DNA of 64,000 nt from Casp-actino8 sp001510455 (GTDB lineage: Bacteria; Actinomycetota; Acidimicrobiia; Acidimicrobiales; Ilumatobacteraceae). Shown piece after piece: positions 16,626 through 27,931 of the stretch. Within the stretch, counting starts at the first letter, position 1. Each line of letters starts with the position of its first letter. Location: NCBI GenBank assembly GCA_027592035.1, contig JAQCIK010000008.1:1-64000 (forward strand), given 5' to 3'. Both the position numbers and the translations under genes were made by a program. The notes under the pieces are model-generated. The model did not search any database, was not told the DNA's origin, and saw only the letters and a list, made by a program, of their open reading frames with translations.

Positions 16626-17537
16626 GTGACTTCCCGCACCGTCTCCGACATCTTTGACCCAACGGCCTGGGACGAAGTTCCCGGCTTCTCGTTCTCCGAC
16701 ATCACCTATCACCGAGCTCGTGCGCACGGGACGGTTCGCGTCGCCTTCGATCGCCCCGAGGTCCGTAATGCTTTTCGACCCCGTACCGTCGACGAGCTCT
16801 ACACGGCCCTCGAGCACGCTCGACAGTCCGTCGACGTCGGCTGCGTGATCCTCACCGGCAACGGCCCGTCGTCGAAGGACGGCGGCTGGGCCTTCTGCAG
16901 TGGTGGAGATCAGCGAATTCGTGGGCGCGACGGATACAAGTACGCCGAGGGTGACACCGCCGACTCGATCGATGCTGGCAAGAGCGGCCGCCTCCACATC
17001 CTCGAAGTTCAGCGACTCATTCGCTTCATGCCCAAAGTCGTCATCTGCGTGGTTCCTGGGTGGGCGGCCGGCGGCGGACACAGCCTCCACGTCGTCTCCG
17101 ATCTCACTTTGGCGAGTCGCGAGCACGCGCGCTTCAAGCAGACCGATGCCGACGTGGCCAGTTTCGACGGCGGATTCGGATCGGCATATCTCGCTCGACA
17201 GGTCGGGCAGAAGTTCGCCCGTGAGATCTTCTTCCTCGGACGCGAGTACTCGGCCGACGACGCCCATCGAATGGGCATGGTGAACGCCGTGGTTCCCCAC
17301 GCTGAACTCGAGTCGACAGCGTTGCAGTGGGCGGCCGAAATCAACGGCAAGAGCCCCACTGCGCAACGGATGTTGAAGTTCTCGTTCAATCTGATCGACG
17401 ACGGCCTGGTGGGCCAGCAGGTGTTCGCGGGCGAGGCCACTCGACTCGCCTACATGACCGACGAAGCTCAAGAGGGTCGAAACTCTTTCCTCGAGAAGCG
17501 CGATCCCGATTGGTCGCCGTTCCCCTGGTACTACTGA
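16626..17537 (+). CDS. menB: 1,4-dihydroxy-2-naphthoyl-CoA synthase MenB
   Basis: A 303-residue crotonase-family enzyme that closes the naphthoquinone ring of menaquinone from O-succinylbenzoyl-CoA. Diagnostic features are FCSGGDQ (90-96), PGWAAGGGHSLH (144-155), the SFDGGFGSAYLA segment (179-190), and the C-terminal FLEKRDPDWSPFPWYY, which is specific to MenB. Length matches the actinobacterial form. The GTG at 16626 is preceded by CACCAT at six bases, a possible leaderless -10. No other men genes are in the window. The methyltransferase gene starts 7 bases after its stop. Confidence 0.95.
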   Translation: MTSRTVSDIFDPTAWDEVPGFSFSDITYHRARAHGTVRVAFDRPEVRNAFRPRTVDELYTALEHARQSVDVGCVILTGNGPSSKDGGWAFCSGGDQRIRGRDGYKYAEGDTADSIDAGKSGRLHILEVQRLIRFMPKVVICVVPGWAAGGGHSLHVVSDLTLASREHARFKQTDADVASFDGGFGSAYLARQVGQKFAREIFFLGREYSADDAHRMGMVNAVVPHAELESTALQWAAEINGKSPTAQRMLKFSFNLIDDGLVGQQVFAGEATRLAYMTDEAQEGRNSFLEKRDPDWSPFPWYY

Positions 17538-17544
17538 GTCGTCG

Positions 17545-18408
17545 ATGACCCGTCCGTTGATCGTCGTCGATACTCCGGACGATCCCCGTATTCAGTCGTT
17601 TCGACTCCGCGAGCGCGAACTCCGTCCCCGTCGGGTTCCCGAGCGCGTCCGCTCCGGCATGCGAGCCGAGGATCTCGAACGCATCGACCCCGGACTCTTC
17701 GTGGCCGAGGGTGACCTGGTCGTCGAACGGGCACTTCAGGCCGGTTACCGGGTGAAATCGGTGCTGACCGATGCGTCTCGTCCTTCACCAGTTGCGCTCG
17801 CACTCCCCGACTCGATCGAGGTGTACGCCGCCACCGCCGAGGCTCGTCGGATGCTCACCGGCCTCGGAGTTGCACTCGACGTGATCGCCCTCTTCGAACG
17901 TCGCACCCTTCCCGACGTCGACTCACTGCTCGGACAGTCGCGAAGAATGCTGATCGCCGAACGAGTCGACAATCCGACCAACGTCGGTGCCATGGCGCGG
18001 AGTGCGGTCGCCCTCGGAGCCGACGCCTTCGTTCTCGACCACGAGAGTTCTGATCCTCTCGCCCGTCGTGCTCTCCGCGTGTCCATGGGAACATCGCTTC
18101 TTCTCCCCCATACGCGGACTCGCTCGATCGACGATCTGATTCACCGGCTTCACTCCGCGAACTTCGAGACGTGCGCACTCACGCCCGGCACCGGCGCCTC
18201 TCCGATTCTCGAGGTAGCCGATCGTCTCGCACCCGGCGCAAAGGTGGCGGTCCTACTCGGCTCGGAACGAGACGGCCTCACCCACCGGACTCTCGACACG
18301 GTTCGTCATCGGGTCCGAATTCCGATGAACGAGCAGATCGATTCGTTGAACGTCGCCGCCGCAGCCGCCGTGGCGTGCTTCGCCTTGTTCGGCCCACCGA
18401 CCCACTGA
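17545..18408 (+). CDS. SpoU/TrmH-family RNA 2'-O-methyltransferase
   Basis: A 287-residue SPOUT enzyme. The knot motifs are NPTNVGAMARSA (142-153), VLLGSERDGL (251-260) and IPMNEQIDSLNVAAAAAV (274-291 region at the C-terminus). They bind S-adenosylmethionine and the catalytic Arg/Asn. An N-terminal substrate-binding domain (about residues 5-120) resembles the L30e-like domain of TsnR/RlmB-type enzymes. The target (rRNA or tRNA) cannot be read from the sequence. It follows menB by 7 bases and is probably transcribed with it. Confidence 0.88.
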   Translation: MTRPLIVVDTPDDPRIQSFRLRERELRPRRVPERVRSGMRAEDLERIDPGLFVAEGDLVVERALQAGYRVKSVLTDASRPSPVALALPDSIEVYAATAEARRMLTGLGVALDVIALFERRTLPDVDSLLGQSRRMLIAERVDNPTNVGAMARSAVALGADAFVLDHESSDPLARRALRVSMGTSLLLPHTRTRSIDDLIHRLHSANFETCALTPGTGASPILEVADRLAPGAKVAVLLGSERDGLTHRTLDTVRHRVRIPMNEQIDSLNVAAAAAVACFALFGPPTH

Positions 18409-18415
18409 CCAGTTT

Positions 18416-18832
18416 TCAGTTCAGGAGCGGTAGCAACGCGTCGGCGTCGAGATTCACACCGAGCCACCGATCGCCGTCCTGTCCATCGACCAGGAACGAG
18501 ACGACCAGTCCTCCCATGTCGGCGGCCAGGCGGAGAAGGTCCTCGAAACCGGGAAGGGCGAAGTCGACACACCACTCGGTTTCGACCGGAGTGTTCATCG
18601 ACGAGATCAGACGAACGAAACGACGACCGCCGTCACCGAGCCGCAGTTCAGCGTTGGTGACGAGGTCACCCACTCCCTCGAGTTCCACGGTGTCGACCAG
18701 GTCCGCGAGTTCGGGGCGTCGGTCGGCATCGAGGCGGACCACGGGATACACCTCACCCTCCTCGTCGAGCAGTGTCCCGGCCGAGCGGATCACGAGTGGA
18801 TCCCGACTCGAGTCACGGCCTTGGGTCGACAT
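18416..18832 (-). CDS. Hypothetical protein
   Basis: A 138-residue soluble acidic protein with no signal peptide, Cys pair or known motif that I can see. The sequence has the alternating hydrophobic pattern of a mixed alpha/beta domain and coding-like codon use. The ATG at 18832 has GAGACT six bases upstream, matching the leaderless pattern, and is divergent from purU. The stop lies 7 bases from the end of the convergent methyltransferase gene. I cannot assign a function. Confidence 0.6.
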   Translation of the reverse strand: MSTQGRDSSRDPLVIRSAGTLLDEEGEVYPVVRLDADRRPELADLVDTVELEGVGDLVTNAELRLGDGGRRFVRLISSMNTPVETEWCVDFALPGFEDLLRLAADMGGLVVSFLVDGQDGDRWLGVNLDADALLPLLN

Positions 18833-18883
18833 GATGACAGTCTCGCCGCCGGTTCACGGGGTGCGAAATCGAAGGGAAACCAG

Positions 18884-18889
18884 CAGACT
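18884..18889 (+). promoter_or_regulatory. -10 hexamer CAGACT, leaderless type
   Basis: CAGACT is followed by six bases and the GTG at 18896, which decides the purU start. The same hexamer at the same distance precedes the FMN reductase at 60191. No Shine-Dalgarno sequence is seen at the GTG. Confidence 0.35.
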
Positions 18890-18895
18890 TCCGGG

Positions 18896-19750
18896 GTGTC
18901 CGGTACCGGAGTCCTTCTGCTGTCTTGCCCCGATCAACGCGGGGTCGTCGCCTCAGTGGCCGAATTCATCGCCTCGCACAATGGCAACATCGTCCACGCC
19001 GAACAACACACCGACGACGTCGAGCACGTGTTCTTTCAGCGTGTCGAGTTCGAACTCGAGGGTTTCGATGTCGGGCGTGACGACATCTTGTCCGCTTTCG
19101 CCCCCGTTGCCCGACGATTCGACATGTCGGTCGACCTCCGATTCAGCGACGTACGTCCGCGAGTCGCTCTCTTGGCGAGCAAGCAGCCCCACTGCTTGTT
19201 CGATCTCTTGACTCGATGGCGGAGTGGTGAACTTCCAGCCGACATCGTCGGCGTCATCGACAATCACCCCGACCACGCCGACCTGGTCGAACACATGGGA
19301 GTTCCCTACCACCACCTTCCGGTGACCCCGGGAGGCAAGGACGACCAGGAGACTCGGCTCCTCGACACGCTCGCGTCCCTCGACGTCGACGTGGTCGTGT
19401 TGGCTCGTTACATGCAGATCCTGTCCCCACGGGTCGTGGATGCATACCGGTCGAGAATCATCAACATCCATCACTCGTTCCTTCCCGCATTCATCGGCGC
19501 CAACCCGTACCGACAGGCGCACGACCGAGGTGTGAAGCTCATCGGCGCCACTGCGCACTACGTCACCGAAGAACTCGACGAGGGGCCGATTCTCGATCAG
19601 GAAGTCACTCGGGTCACGCACCGCGACTCGGTGGCCGAGCTCACCCGCAAAGGTCGGGACCTCGAGACCATCGTCCTGGCCCGCGCCGTGCGCGCCCACC
19701 TCGAACACCGCGTGCTCGTCTACGGGCGCAAGACCGTCGTTTTCGGCTGA
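18896..19750 (+). CDS. purU: Formyltetrahydrofolate deformylase PurU
   Basis: A 284-residue enzyme that hydrolyses 10-formyl-THF to formate and THF, balancing one-carbon pools for purine synthesis. An N-terminal ACT domain (residues 5-75, CPDQRGVVASVAEF) precedes a formyltransferase-fold domain (about 90-280). Catalytic residues appear as N190 and H192 in IINIHHSFLPAF and D228 in EELDEGPI. Length is typical (280-290). I chose the GTG at 18896 over an in-frame TTG at 18821 because it gives the family N-terminus and has the six-base -10 spacing. The gene is single and converges on the truncated haemoglobin gene. Confidence 0.93.
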   Translation: MSGTGVLLLSCPDQRGVVASVAEFIASHNGNIVHAEQHTDDVEHVFFQRVEFELEGFDVGRDDILSAFAPVARRFDMSVDLRFSDVRPRVALLASKQPHCLFDLLTRWRSGELPADIVGVIDNHPDHADLVEHMGVPYHHLPVTPGGKDDQETRLLDTLASLDVDVVVLARYMQILSPRVVDAYRSRIINIHHSFLPAFIGANPYRQAHDRGVKLIGATAHYVTEELDEGPILDQEVTRVTHRDSVAELTRKGRDLETIVLARAVRAHLEHRVLVYGRKTVVFG

Positions 19751-19778
19751 CCCGTCACCGCGCGCGGCCGACGGTCAG
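19747..19778. terminator. Bidirectional hairpin between purU and the globin gene
   Basis: CTGACCCGTC (19747-19756) pairs with GACGGTCAG (19770-19778) with one bulged C, closing a GC-rich 13-base loop. Both convergent stop codons (TGA of purU and of the globin) fall in the arms. There is no T-run. Confidence 0.4.
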
Positions 19779-20179
19779 CGATTCGGTGCCGTGATCGGAA
19801 GACCGGTGTCGTTGCGCAGGTGCTCGGCCGCTTTGGTGAAGTAACCCATCATCTCTCCGGCCACCTCGGCGTCGGGACACACAGTTTCGATGGCCCGTGC
19901 CATGTGAACCAACCAACGGTCACGTTCGAGCGGACCGACCGTGAAGGTCATGTGACGCATTCGAAGGCGAGGGTGACCTCGCTCCTCCAGATACGTGGTG
20001 ACACCTCCCCAATAGTGAGCGAGAAACAGTGCGAGACGTCGCTTCGCTCCCTCGAGGTCGGACTGATCGGGATACAACGGCCACAACACTTCGTCGTCGA
20101 CCACACCTCGATAGAACTCGTCGACCAATCGCTCGAAGAACGCAAGTCCCCCGACTCGCTCGTAGAGGTCGTCGATCAC
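19775..20179 (-). CDS. glbO: Truncated haemoglobin, group II (trHbO-like)
   Basis: A 134-residue 2-on-2 globin. Numbered from the GTG start, the B10 Tyr is Y23 (EFYRGV), the CD1 Tyr Y36 (PLYPDQ), the proximal His F8 H76 (RLRMRHMTF) and the G8 Trp W89 (ERDRWLVHM), a set typical of trHbO. It binds haem and O2 and may detoxify NO or peroxide or supply O2 to oxidases. The start is taken as the GTG at 20179, which overlaps the TGA of the upstream crotonase (GTGA); an ATG at 20200 would add seven residues with no family support. It ends the secA-prfB-ftsEX-crotonase run. Confidence 0.93.
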   Translation of the reverse strand: MIDDLYERVGGLAFFERLVDEFYRGVVDDEVLWPLYPDQSDLEGAKRRLALFLAHYWGGVTTYLEERGHPRLRMRHMTFTVGPLERDRWLVHMARAIETVCPDAEVAGEMMGYFTKAAEHLRNDTGLPITAPNR

Positions 20180-21036
20180 GAGAACTGAGGATCCTGCCAA
20201 TCAGGGAAGACATCGGGCAGGCCCTCACTGACCGTGACCGGGAACCGGGCCGGCCTCTTCTCGAGGAAACTCATCACACCCTCACTCGCATCGGCACTTG
20301 CGCCTCGCGAGTTGATGGCTCGCGAATCGACTCGATGGGCTTCCATTGGATGATCGGCTCCCAACATGCGCCAGAGCATCTGGCGCGTCAGGGCGACCGA
20401 TACAGGTGCAGTTCCATCGGCGATCTCGAGTGCGATCGACCGGGCGACGTCGAGAACGTCGTCGGCCGGGTGAACGCTGCGCACGAGACGCCCTCGGAGT
20501 GCCTCGTCGGCACCGATGATTCGACCGGTGTAACACCACTCGGCCGCCTGGGAAATTCCCACCAGGCGGGGAAGGAACCAACTGCTCGCTGCCTCGGGGA
20601 CGATGCCTCGCTTGGCGAACACGAATCCGAACTTGGCCGCTTCGCTCGCCACCCGGATGTCCATCGGGAGGGTCATCGTGACTCCGACTCCGACGGCGGC
20701 TCCGTTGATCGCTCCGATCACCGGCTTCTTCGACTCGAAGACACGCAAGGCCACCAGCCCCCCACCGTCGCGTACCACTCCGGATTTTGCCGCCACGTCG
20801 CTTCCACCCTTGGAGAACGTCTCTCCGCCACCGGACAAGTCGGCTCCGGCGCAGAAGGCTCGACCGGCTCCGGTGACGATCACCGCCCGGACGTCGTCAT
20901 CGGCATCGGTCCGATCGAATGCCGCGATCATTTCTTTCAACATGCGATTGGTGAAAGCGTTCATCTTGTCGGGCCGATTGAGCGTGATGGTCGCGACCGG
21001 TCCGTCGACGGAATAGAGAATCTCCTGGAAGTCCAC
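20176..21036 (-). CDS. Enoyl-CoA hydratase/isomerase family protein
   Basis: A 286-residue crotonase-fold protein. Oxyanion-hole segments are GRAFCAGADLSGGG and GAAVGVGVTMTLPMD, and the active-site loop reads KRGIVPEAASSWFLPRLVG, with Glu at the catalytic position. It has a 20-25 residue insertion after the first segment (GETFSKGGSDVAAKSG), as in many actinobacterial paralogues. The usual C-terminal FLEKRPARFP is present. It lies 31 bases after ftsX and overlaps the globin gene by four bases. The substrate is unknown; an unsaturated acyl-CoA is likely. Confidence 0.87.
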   Translation of the reverse strand: MDFQEILYSVDGPVATITLNRPDKMNAFTNRMLKEMIAAFDRTDADDDVRAVIVTGAGRAFCAGADLSGGGETFSKGGSDVAAKSGVVRDGGGLVALRVFESKKPVIGAINGAAVGVGVTMTLPMDIRVASEAAKFGFVFAKRGIVPEAASSWFLPRLVGISQAAEWCYTGRIIGADEALRGRLVRSVHPADDVLDVARSIALEIADGTAPVSVALTRQMLWRMLGADHPMEAHRVDSRAINSRGASADASEGVMSFLEKRPARFPVTVSEGLPDVFPDWQDPQFS

Positions 21037-21067
21037 GGCTCGACCCTAAACGATCGATTCGTACGCG

Positions 21068-21970
21068 TCAGACGTCGAGGAAGCGCGAGGCGGCTATCCC
21101 CGAACCAACGGCTCCGGCCAGCGCTCCGATCAGCAACAGAACGAGCATCACACTGCTCACGTATCCGTCGGAGACCACGAGGGCCGCCAATTCGGTGTCG
21201 TTGAAGTCGTCGACTGCGCCCGACCACGCCGAGTTGAGACCCCACAGTCCGCCGCAGGCCAGGACTCCGCCGACCAGGCCCTGCAGGAGCCCTTCCAGCA
21301 TGAAGGGGACGCGGATGAACCAGTTGGTCGCGCCGACCAACTTCATCACCTCGATCTCTCGACGGCGGGCGAACATGGCCGTTCGGATGGTGTTCCAGAT
21401 CAGGCCGACCGCCACGACGAGAAGAATGATCGACATCGCGGTCGTGGCGACTCGAATGAATTGCGACACCCGCGAGACCACGTCGAACACGTCCTGTGCG
21501 TAGGCGACCTCTTTCACTCCGGCCAATTGACGGAATTGTTCACCGAGTTCCCGAACAAGGGACGAATCTTCGGCGATCGGAACCACTTTGAACTGTGATG
21601 GGATGTTCTCGGGAGTGAGAAGTCGTAACGTACCCGGATCACCGGCGAACAATTTCTCGGCCTCGGCGTAACTCTCGGCCTGATCGAGATACCGAAGTCG
21701 ATCGACGTCGATCACCGACGGCTGGGATCGAAGGGCGTCCTCGACCAATTGGATCTGTTCAGGGCTCGCGTCGGAGCGGATGTAGACGATGAGTTCGACA
21801 TCGCCCTTCCAACGCGTGAGGAGATTGTCGAAGGCACGCTGGATCAAGAAGGTCGATCCGACGAGGAGGAGTGAGACTGCCGACGTGACGACGGCCGCCG
21901 CGGTCAGGGTGACGTTGCGGCGCAGACTGGCGAACGTCTCACGAAGGGCGTAGCTGATTCGAGCGAGCAT
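21068..21970 (-). CDS. ftsX: Cell division protein FtsX
   Basis: A 300-residue membrane protein with an N-terminal cytoplasmic tail (YALRETFASLRRN), a first helix (about 24-46), a large extracellular domain (about 50-165) with the sequence YAQDVFDVVSRV at its end, and three C-terminal helices separated by RRREIEVMKLVGATNWFIRVPF. With FtsE it forms the ABC-like complex that controls septal peptidoglycan hydrolases from the cell membrane. Its ATG overlaps the ftsE stop by one base (TGATG). In most Actinobacteria smpB follows ftsX; here a crotonase follows instead. Confidence 0.95.
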   Translation of the reverse strand: MLARISYALRETFASLRRNVTLTAAAVVTSAVSLLLVGSTFLIQRAFDNLLTRWKGDVELIVYIRSDASPEQIQLVEDALRSQPSVIDVDRLRYLDQAESYAEAEKLFAGDPGTLRLLTPENIPSQFKVVPIAEDSSLVRELGEQFRQLAGVKEVAYAQDVFDVVSRVSQFIRVATTAMSIILLVVAVGLIWNTIRTAMFARRREIEVMKLVGATNWFIRVPFMLEGLLQGLVGGVLACGGLWGLNSAWSGAVDDFNDTELAALVVSDGYVSSVMLVLLLIGALAGAVGSGIAASRFLDV

Positions 21971-22647
21971 CAGTCGTACACCCCTCGCTCCTGATCGCGA
22001 ACGATGATGCCGCGATCGAGCTGAACCACGCGACGTCTCATCATGTTCACGACCCGAGTGTCGTGCGTCGCCATGACCACCGTGGTGCCCGTGCTGTTGA
22101 TGCGGTCGAGCAGGCGCATGATTCCTTCACCGGTGGCCGGATCGAGGTTTCCGGTCGGCTCGTCGGCGAGCAGGATCAGCGGACGATTGACGAAGGCACG
22201 GGCGATCGACACTCGTTGCTGCTCTCCACCCGACAACTGGTGCGGAAAACGGTCACCCTTGTCGGCCAGGCCAACGAGTTCGAGCACAGCCGGGACCTGC
22301 TGACGAATCACGTGCCGAGGACGGCCGATCACCTCGAGCGCGAAGGCCACGTTCTCGAAAACCGTCTTGTTGAGAAGCAGCTTGTAGTCCTGGAAGATGT
22401 TGCCCATGCTCCGGCGAAGGAACGGGACTTTCGACTCCGGGAGGTCGTTGATGTTCTTTCCGGCCACCCAGACCGAGCCCTTTTCGGGGACCTCCTGACG
22501 GTTCATCAAACGAAGAAGGGTCGACTTGCCGGAACCCGATGGACCCACGAGGAAGATGAATTCACCTTTGGGTATCTCGAACGAGACGTCACGGAGGGCC
22601 GTGACTTCGGCGCTGTAGGACTTGGTGACGTTTTCGAGACGAATCAT
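21970..22647 (-). CDS. ftsE: Cell division ATP-binding protein FtsE
   Basis: A 225-residue ABC ATPase. Walker A is GPSGSGKST (35-43), the signature is QLSGGEQQRVSIAR, Walker B is LILLADEPTGNLD, and the switch His is in VMATHDTR. QDYKLL after the Q-loop is typical of FtsE. It energises FtsX, coupling ATP hydrolysis in the cytoplasm to cell-wall hydrolase activation outside. AGGAACACC precedes the ATG. It follows prfB by 38 bases and overlaps ftsX. Confidence 0.96.
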   Translation of the reverse strand: MIRLENVTKSYSAEVTALRDVSFEIPKGEFIFLVGPSGSGKSTLLRLMNRQEVPEKGSVWVAGKNINDLPESKVPFLRRSMGNIFQDYKLLLNKTVFENVAFALEVIGRPRHVIRQQVPAVLELVGLADKGDRFPHQLSGGEQQRVSIARAFVNRPLILLADEPTGNLDPATGEGIMRLLDRINSTGTTVVMATHDTRVVNMMRRRVVQLDRGIIVRDQERGVYD

Positions 22648-22685
22648 GGTGTTCCTGCGAGCGAGAGGGTACCAGTGTCACTCGT

Positions 22686-23789
22686 TCAGGATTCGTCACC
22701 GGCCCGACGCCAGCGCAGATAACCCTCCATGAAGTCGTCGATGTCACCGTCGAGCACTCCCTCGACACTCGACGTCTCGAACTCGGTTCGTAGATCTTTC
22801 ACCATCTGGTACGGCTGCAGAACGTAGGAACGGATCTGACTACCCCAGCCGACGGTCGCCTGTTTACCCGCGATGCGATCGAGCTCGGCCTGATGCTCCT
22901 CTTCGATGCGCGCCGCGACCATCGCCCGCAGGCGATTCATGGCCTTCTCACGATTCTGCAGCTGACTTCGTTCCTCTTGCGAGGACGCCACGAGTCCGGT
23001 CGGTTCGTGAATGAGACGAACCGCCGATGACGTCTTGTTCACGTGCTGACCACCCGCACCCGACGCACGGAAAACCTCCATGCGAATGTCGGCCTCGTTG
23101 ATCTCGACATCAGGATCGTCGATCACCGGCCACACCTGCACCGCCGAGAAACTGGTCTGGCGCCGACCCTGGTTGTCAAACGGGCTGATGCGCACCAGGC
23201 GGTGGGTTCCGCGCTCCGATGTCATGAGCCCGTAGGCGTAGCGACCCTTGATCGTGAACTCGGCCGACATGATGCCCGCTTCGGTTCCGGGCGACACGTC
23301 GTCGACTTCGACTTCGAAACCGCGCCGCTCGGCCCACCGCGAGTACATGCGCAGGAGAATCTCGCTCCAGTCCTGCGCATCGACCCCACCATCTTTCGTG
23401 TTGATGTGCACGATGCAGTCGGCTTCGTCGTGTTCACCGGTGAACAGGCTGCGCAATTCGAGTCCGTCGAGACGACGAGCGATCGACGCGATTCCGGACT
23501 CGATGTCGGGCTCCTGACTCGCATCGTCGACCTCACGTGCCAATTCGTGCAGAACCTCGACGTCCTCGACGTCTCGGGACAAGAGGTCGTACTGATCGAG
23601 ATCGCCCTTGGAGTCCGCGTACTCGGCGTTGAGCTTCTTCGCCTGATTCTGGTCGTCCCACAGATCGGGGCGAGACACCTCGATCTCGAGTTCGGCCACT
23701 CGAGCTCGTAACTCGTCGACTCTCAAGTAGCCGCGGGCCTCTTCGAGGCGCCGCTGGAGGTCGCGAATGTCGTCGGTGAAATCACGCAT
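22686..23789 (-). CDS. prfB: Peptide chain release factor 2
   Basis: A 367-residue class I release factor that terminates at UGA and UAA. The anticodon-like tripeptide SPF is at 202-204 (RISPFDNQGRR) and the catalytic GGQ at 246-248 (GAGGQHVNKTSS). The reading frame is continuous from the ATG, so the programmed +1 frameshift that regulates prfB in many bacteria is absent. The ATG lies three bases after the secA stop, and the order secA-prfB-ftsE-ftsX suggests a single transcript. Confidence 0.96.
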   Translation of the reverse strand: MRDFTDDIRDLQRRLEEARGYLRVDELRARVAELEIEVSRPDLWDDQNQAKKLNAEYADSKGDLDQYDLLSRDVEDVEVLHELAREVDDASQEPDIESGIASIARRLDGLELRSLFTGEHDEADCIVHINTKDGGVDAQDWSEILLRMYSRWAERRGFEVEVDDVSPGTEAGIMSAEFTIKGRYAYGLMTSERGTHRLVRISPFDNQGRRQTSFSAVQVWPVIDDPDVEINEADIRMEVFRASGAGGQHVNKTSSAVRLIHEPTGLVASSQEERSQLQNREKAMNRLRAMVAARIEEEHQAELDRIAGKQATVGWGSQIRSYVLQPYQMVKDLRTEFETSSVEGVLDGDIDDFMEGYLRWRRAGDES

Positions 23790-23792
23790 GTG

Positions 23793-26555
<2,763 letters not shown>

Positions 26556-26652
26556 GCGAGGGTCGATCCTACCGTTCACCCTCGATCCCCTCGTGGTCGC
26601 CTCGATCAGTGCCGATTCGGGCTTCTCGATGGTGGCCGGGAAGACTGTTCAC

Positions 26653-27309
26653 ATGACGATTCCCTCCGAGACGACCGTCGACACCGTGATCTTCGACCTC
26701 GGCGGCGTGTTGTCGTCGTCGGGCCGCGCTCTCGATGTCGTGAAGAGATTCCCCGACCATCCGGCCGAGGAAGTCATGGCGGTCATGCTCGGTGACTACG
26801 CCTCGGACACCGACCACCCATGGCATCGCTTGGAGCGAGGTGAGATCAGTCTCGACGACTATCGCTCGGCGGTCGGGCGTCTGATCGGTGAGGCTGGATT
26901 CACCATGCGCGACCCCGAGCCTGACACTCCCCGGCGCGGTCTCGGCTTCGAATTCGTCCGGAGTGACGACATGTTCCGACTCGTTCACGACCTCCGCGAC
27001 CATGGATGTCGGCTCGGTGTGCTGACCAACAACATTCGTGAGTTCCGGGATCGCTGGCGATCGATCATGGATTTCGACGCCCTGTTCGACGACGTGGTCG
27101 ACAGCCACGAGGTCGGTCTGCGAAAACCCCATCGGTCGATCTACGAGTTGTCGTTGTCACGGCTCGGTGCGCAACCCCACCAGGCCGCGTTTCTGGACGA
27201 CATGGAAGTGAACGTTCAGGCCGCCAGCGCCCTCGGGATGCACGGAATCCTGGTCGAGATCGATCAGAGACCGGCCATCGAGCGAGTCCGATCACTCGTG
27301 GGCCTCTGA
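26653..27309 (+). CDS. HAD-superfamily hydrolase
   Basis: A 218-residue HAD enzyme of the epoxide-hydrolase-N-terminal/YihX-like type. Motif I is IFDLGGVL (residues 13-20), with D15 as the nucleophile and Gly in place of the usual second Asp. Motif II is VLTNN (T125), motif III K158 (LRKPH), and motif IV FLDDMEVN (180-187). The missing second Asp is normal for this subgroup. It probably dephosphorylates a small substrate, which is unknown. GGGAAG and an AAGACT hexamer precede the ATG. It is the only plus-strand gene between secA and comF and overlaps the 3' end of comF by 46 bases. Confidence 0.87.
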   Translation: MTIPSETTVDTVIFDLGGVLSSSGRALDVVKRFPDHPAEEVMAVMLGDYASDTDHPWHRLERGEISLDDYRSAVGRLIGEAGFTMRDPEPDTPRRGLGFEFVRSDDMFRLVHDLRDHGCRLGVLTNNIREFRDRWRSIMDFDALFDDVVDSHEVGLRKPHRSIYELSLSRLGAQPHQAAFLDDMEVNVQAASALGMHGILVEIDQRPAIERVRSLVGL

Positions 27310-27893
27310 GCACGTGTGGTGTTCCGGGGACGGATCACCACGTTCGGCCGACGATGAGTCGACTCGACGTTCCCCGTCGGAGTCGCGGCGACGGCGGCCA
27401 GAGTGACGTCTCCCCATCCGGATGCCGTGAGGGCGTGAGCCGCCGCCCGCAGTGTGGCTCCCGTGGTCACCACGTCGTCGACCACGAGAACGCGACGCGG
27501 TCGACGGGTGCGAAGGGCGCGAAACCGCGGCCCGGCCAGACGCGCCACCCGTGAACGCCCGGTCTGCGCGGCGCGACTCTCTCGTACGAGAAGACGCCGA
27601 CACGGCACACCGAGCTCGCGCGCCACGTGGCGAGCGATGACTGCCGCCTGATCGAATCCACGCCGCCGGCGCCGAGACGACGAGGTGGGAGCCCAGGTGA
27701 CGACATCGATCGTGCCGTCGACACCGGTTCGGATGGCGTCGGTCCGAACTGCATCAGCCAACTGCCGGGCCAATTCGCGTGCGAACGACCGGCGTCCACC
27801 GTATTTCATGTCGACGACGCGCCGTCGGACATCTCCCGCGTAGGGCAATGCCGACACGATCGGTTGCGAAGGGTCGTGTGTCTCTCGTTCCAT
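27264..27893 (-). CDS. ComF-family phosphoribosyltransferase-like protein
   Basis: A 209-residue protein with a PRTase fold. The PRPP-binding loop VLVVDDVVTTGATL is at 135-148, and the flanking ComF signatures (MKYGGRRSFARELA, RRRRRGFDQAAVIARHVA) are present. The usual N-terminal zinc ribbon (two CxxC pairs) is missing; only one Cys remains. ComF acts in DNA uptake in competent bacteria, but in most Actinobacteria its job is unknown. GAGGTGAG lies before the ATG. The basic Arg/Thr tail at the C-terminus overlaps the convergent HAD gene by 46 bases. Confidence 0.85.
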   Translation of the reverse strand: MERETHDPSQPIVSALPYAGDVRRRVVDMKYGGRRSFARELARQLADAVRTDAIRTGVDGTIDVVTWAPTSSSRRRRRGFDQAAVIARHVARELGVPCRRLLVRESRAAQTGRSRVARLAGPRFRALRTRRPRRVLVVDDVVTTGATLRAAAHALTASGWGDVTLAAVAATPTGNVESTHRRPNVVIRPRNTTRAQRPTSDRTRSMAGL

Positions 27894-27931
27894 GTGCTCA
27901 CCTCACCATGTGGGTGTGACACGGCTCTGGA

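Noticed and set aside
22686..23789. Possible programmed +1 frameshift in prfB
   Set aside because: The frame is continuous through the N-terminal region with no internal UGA.
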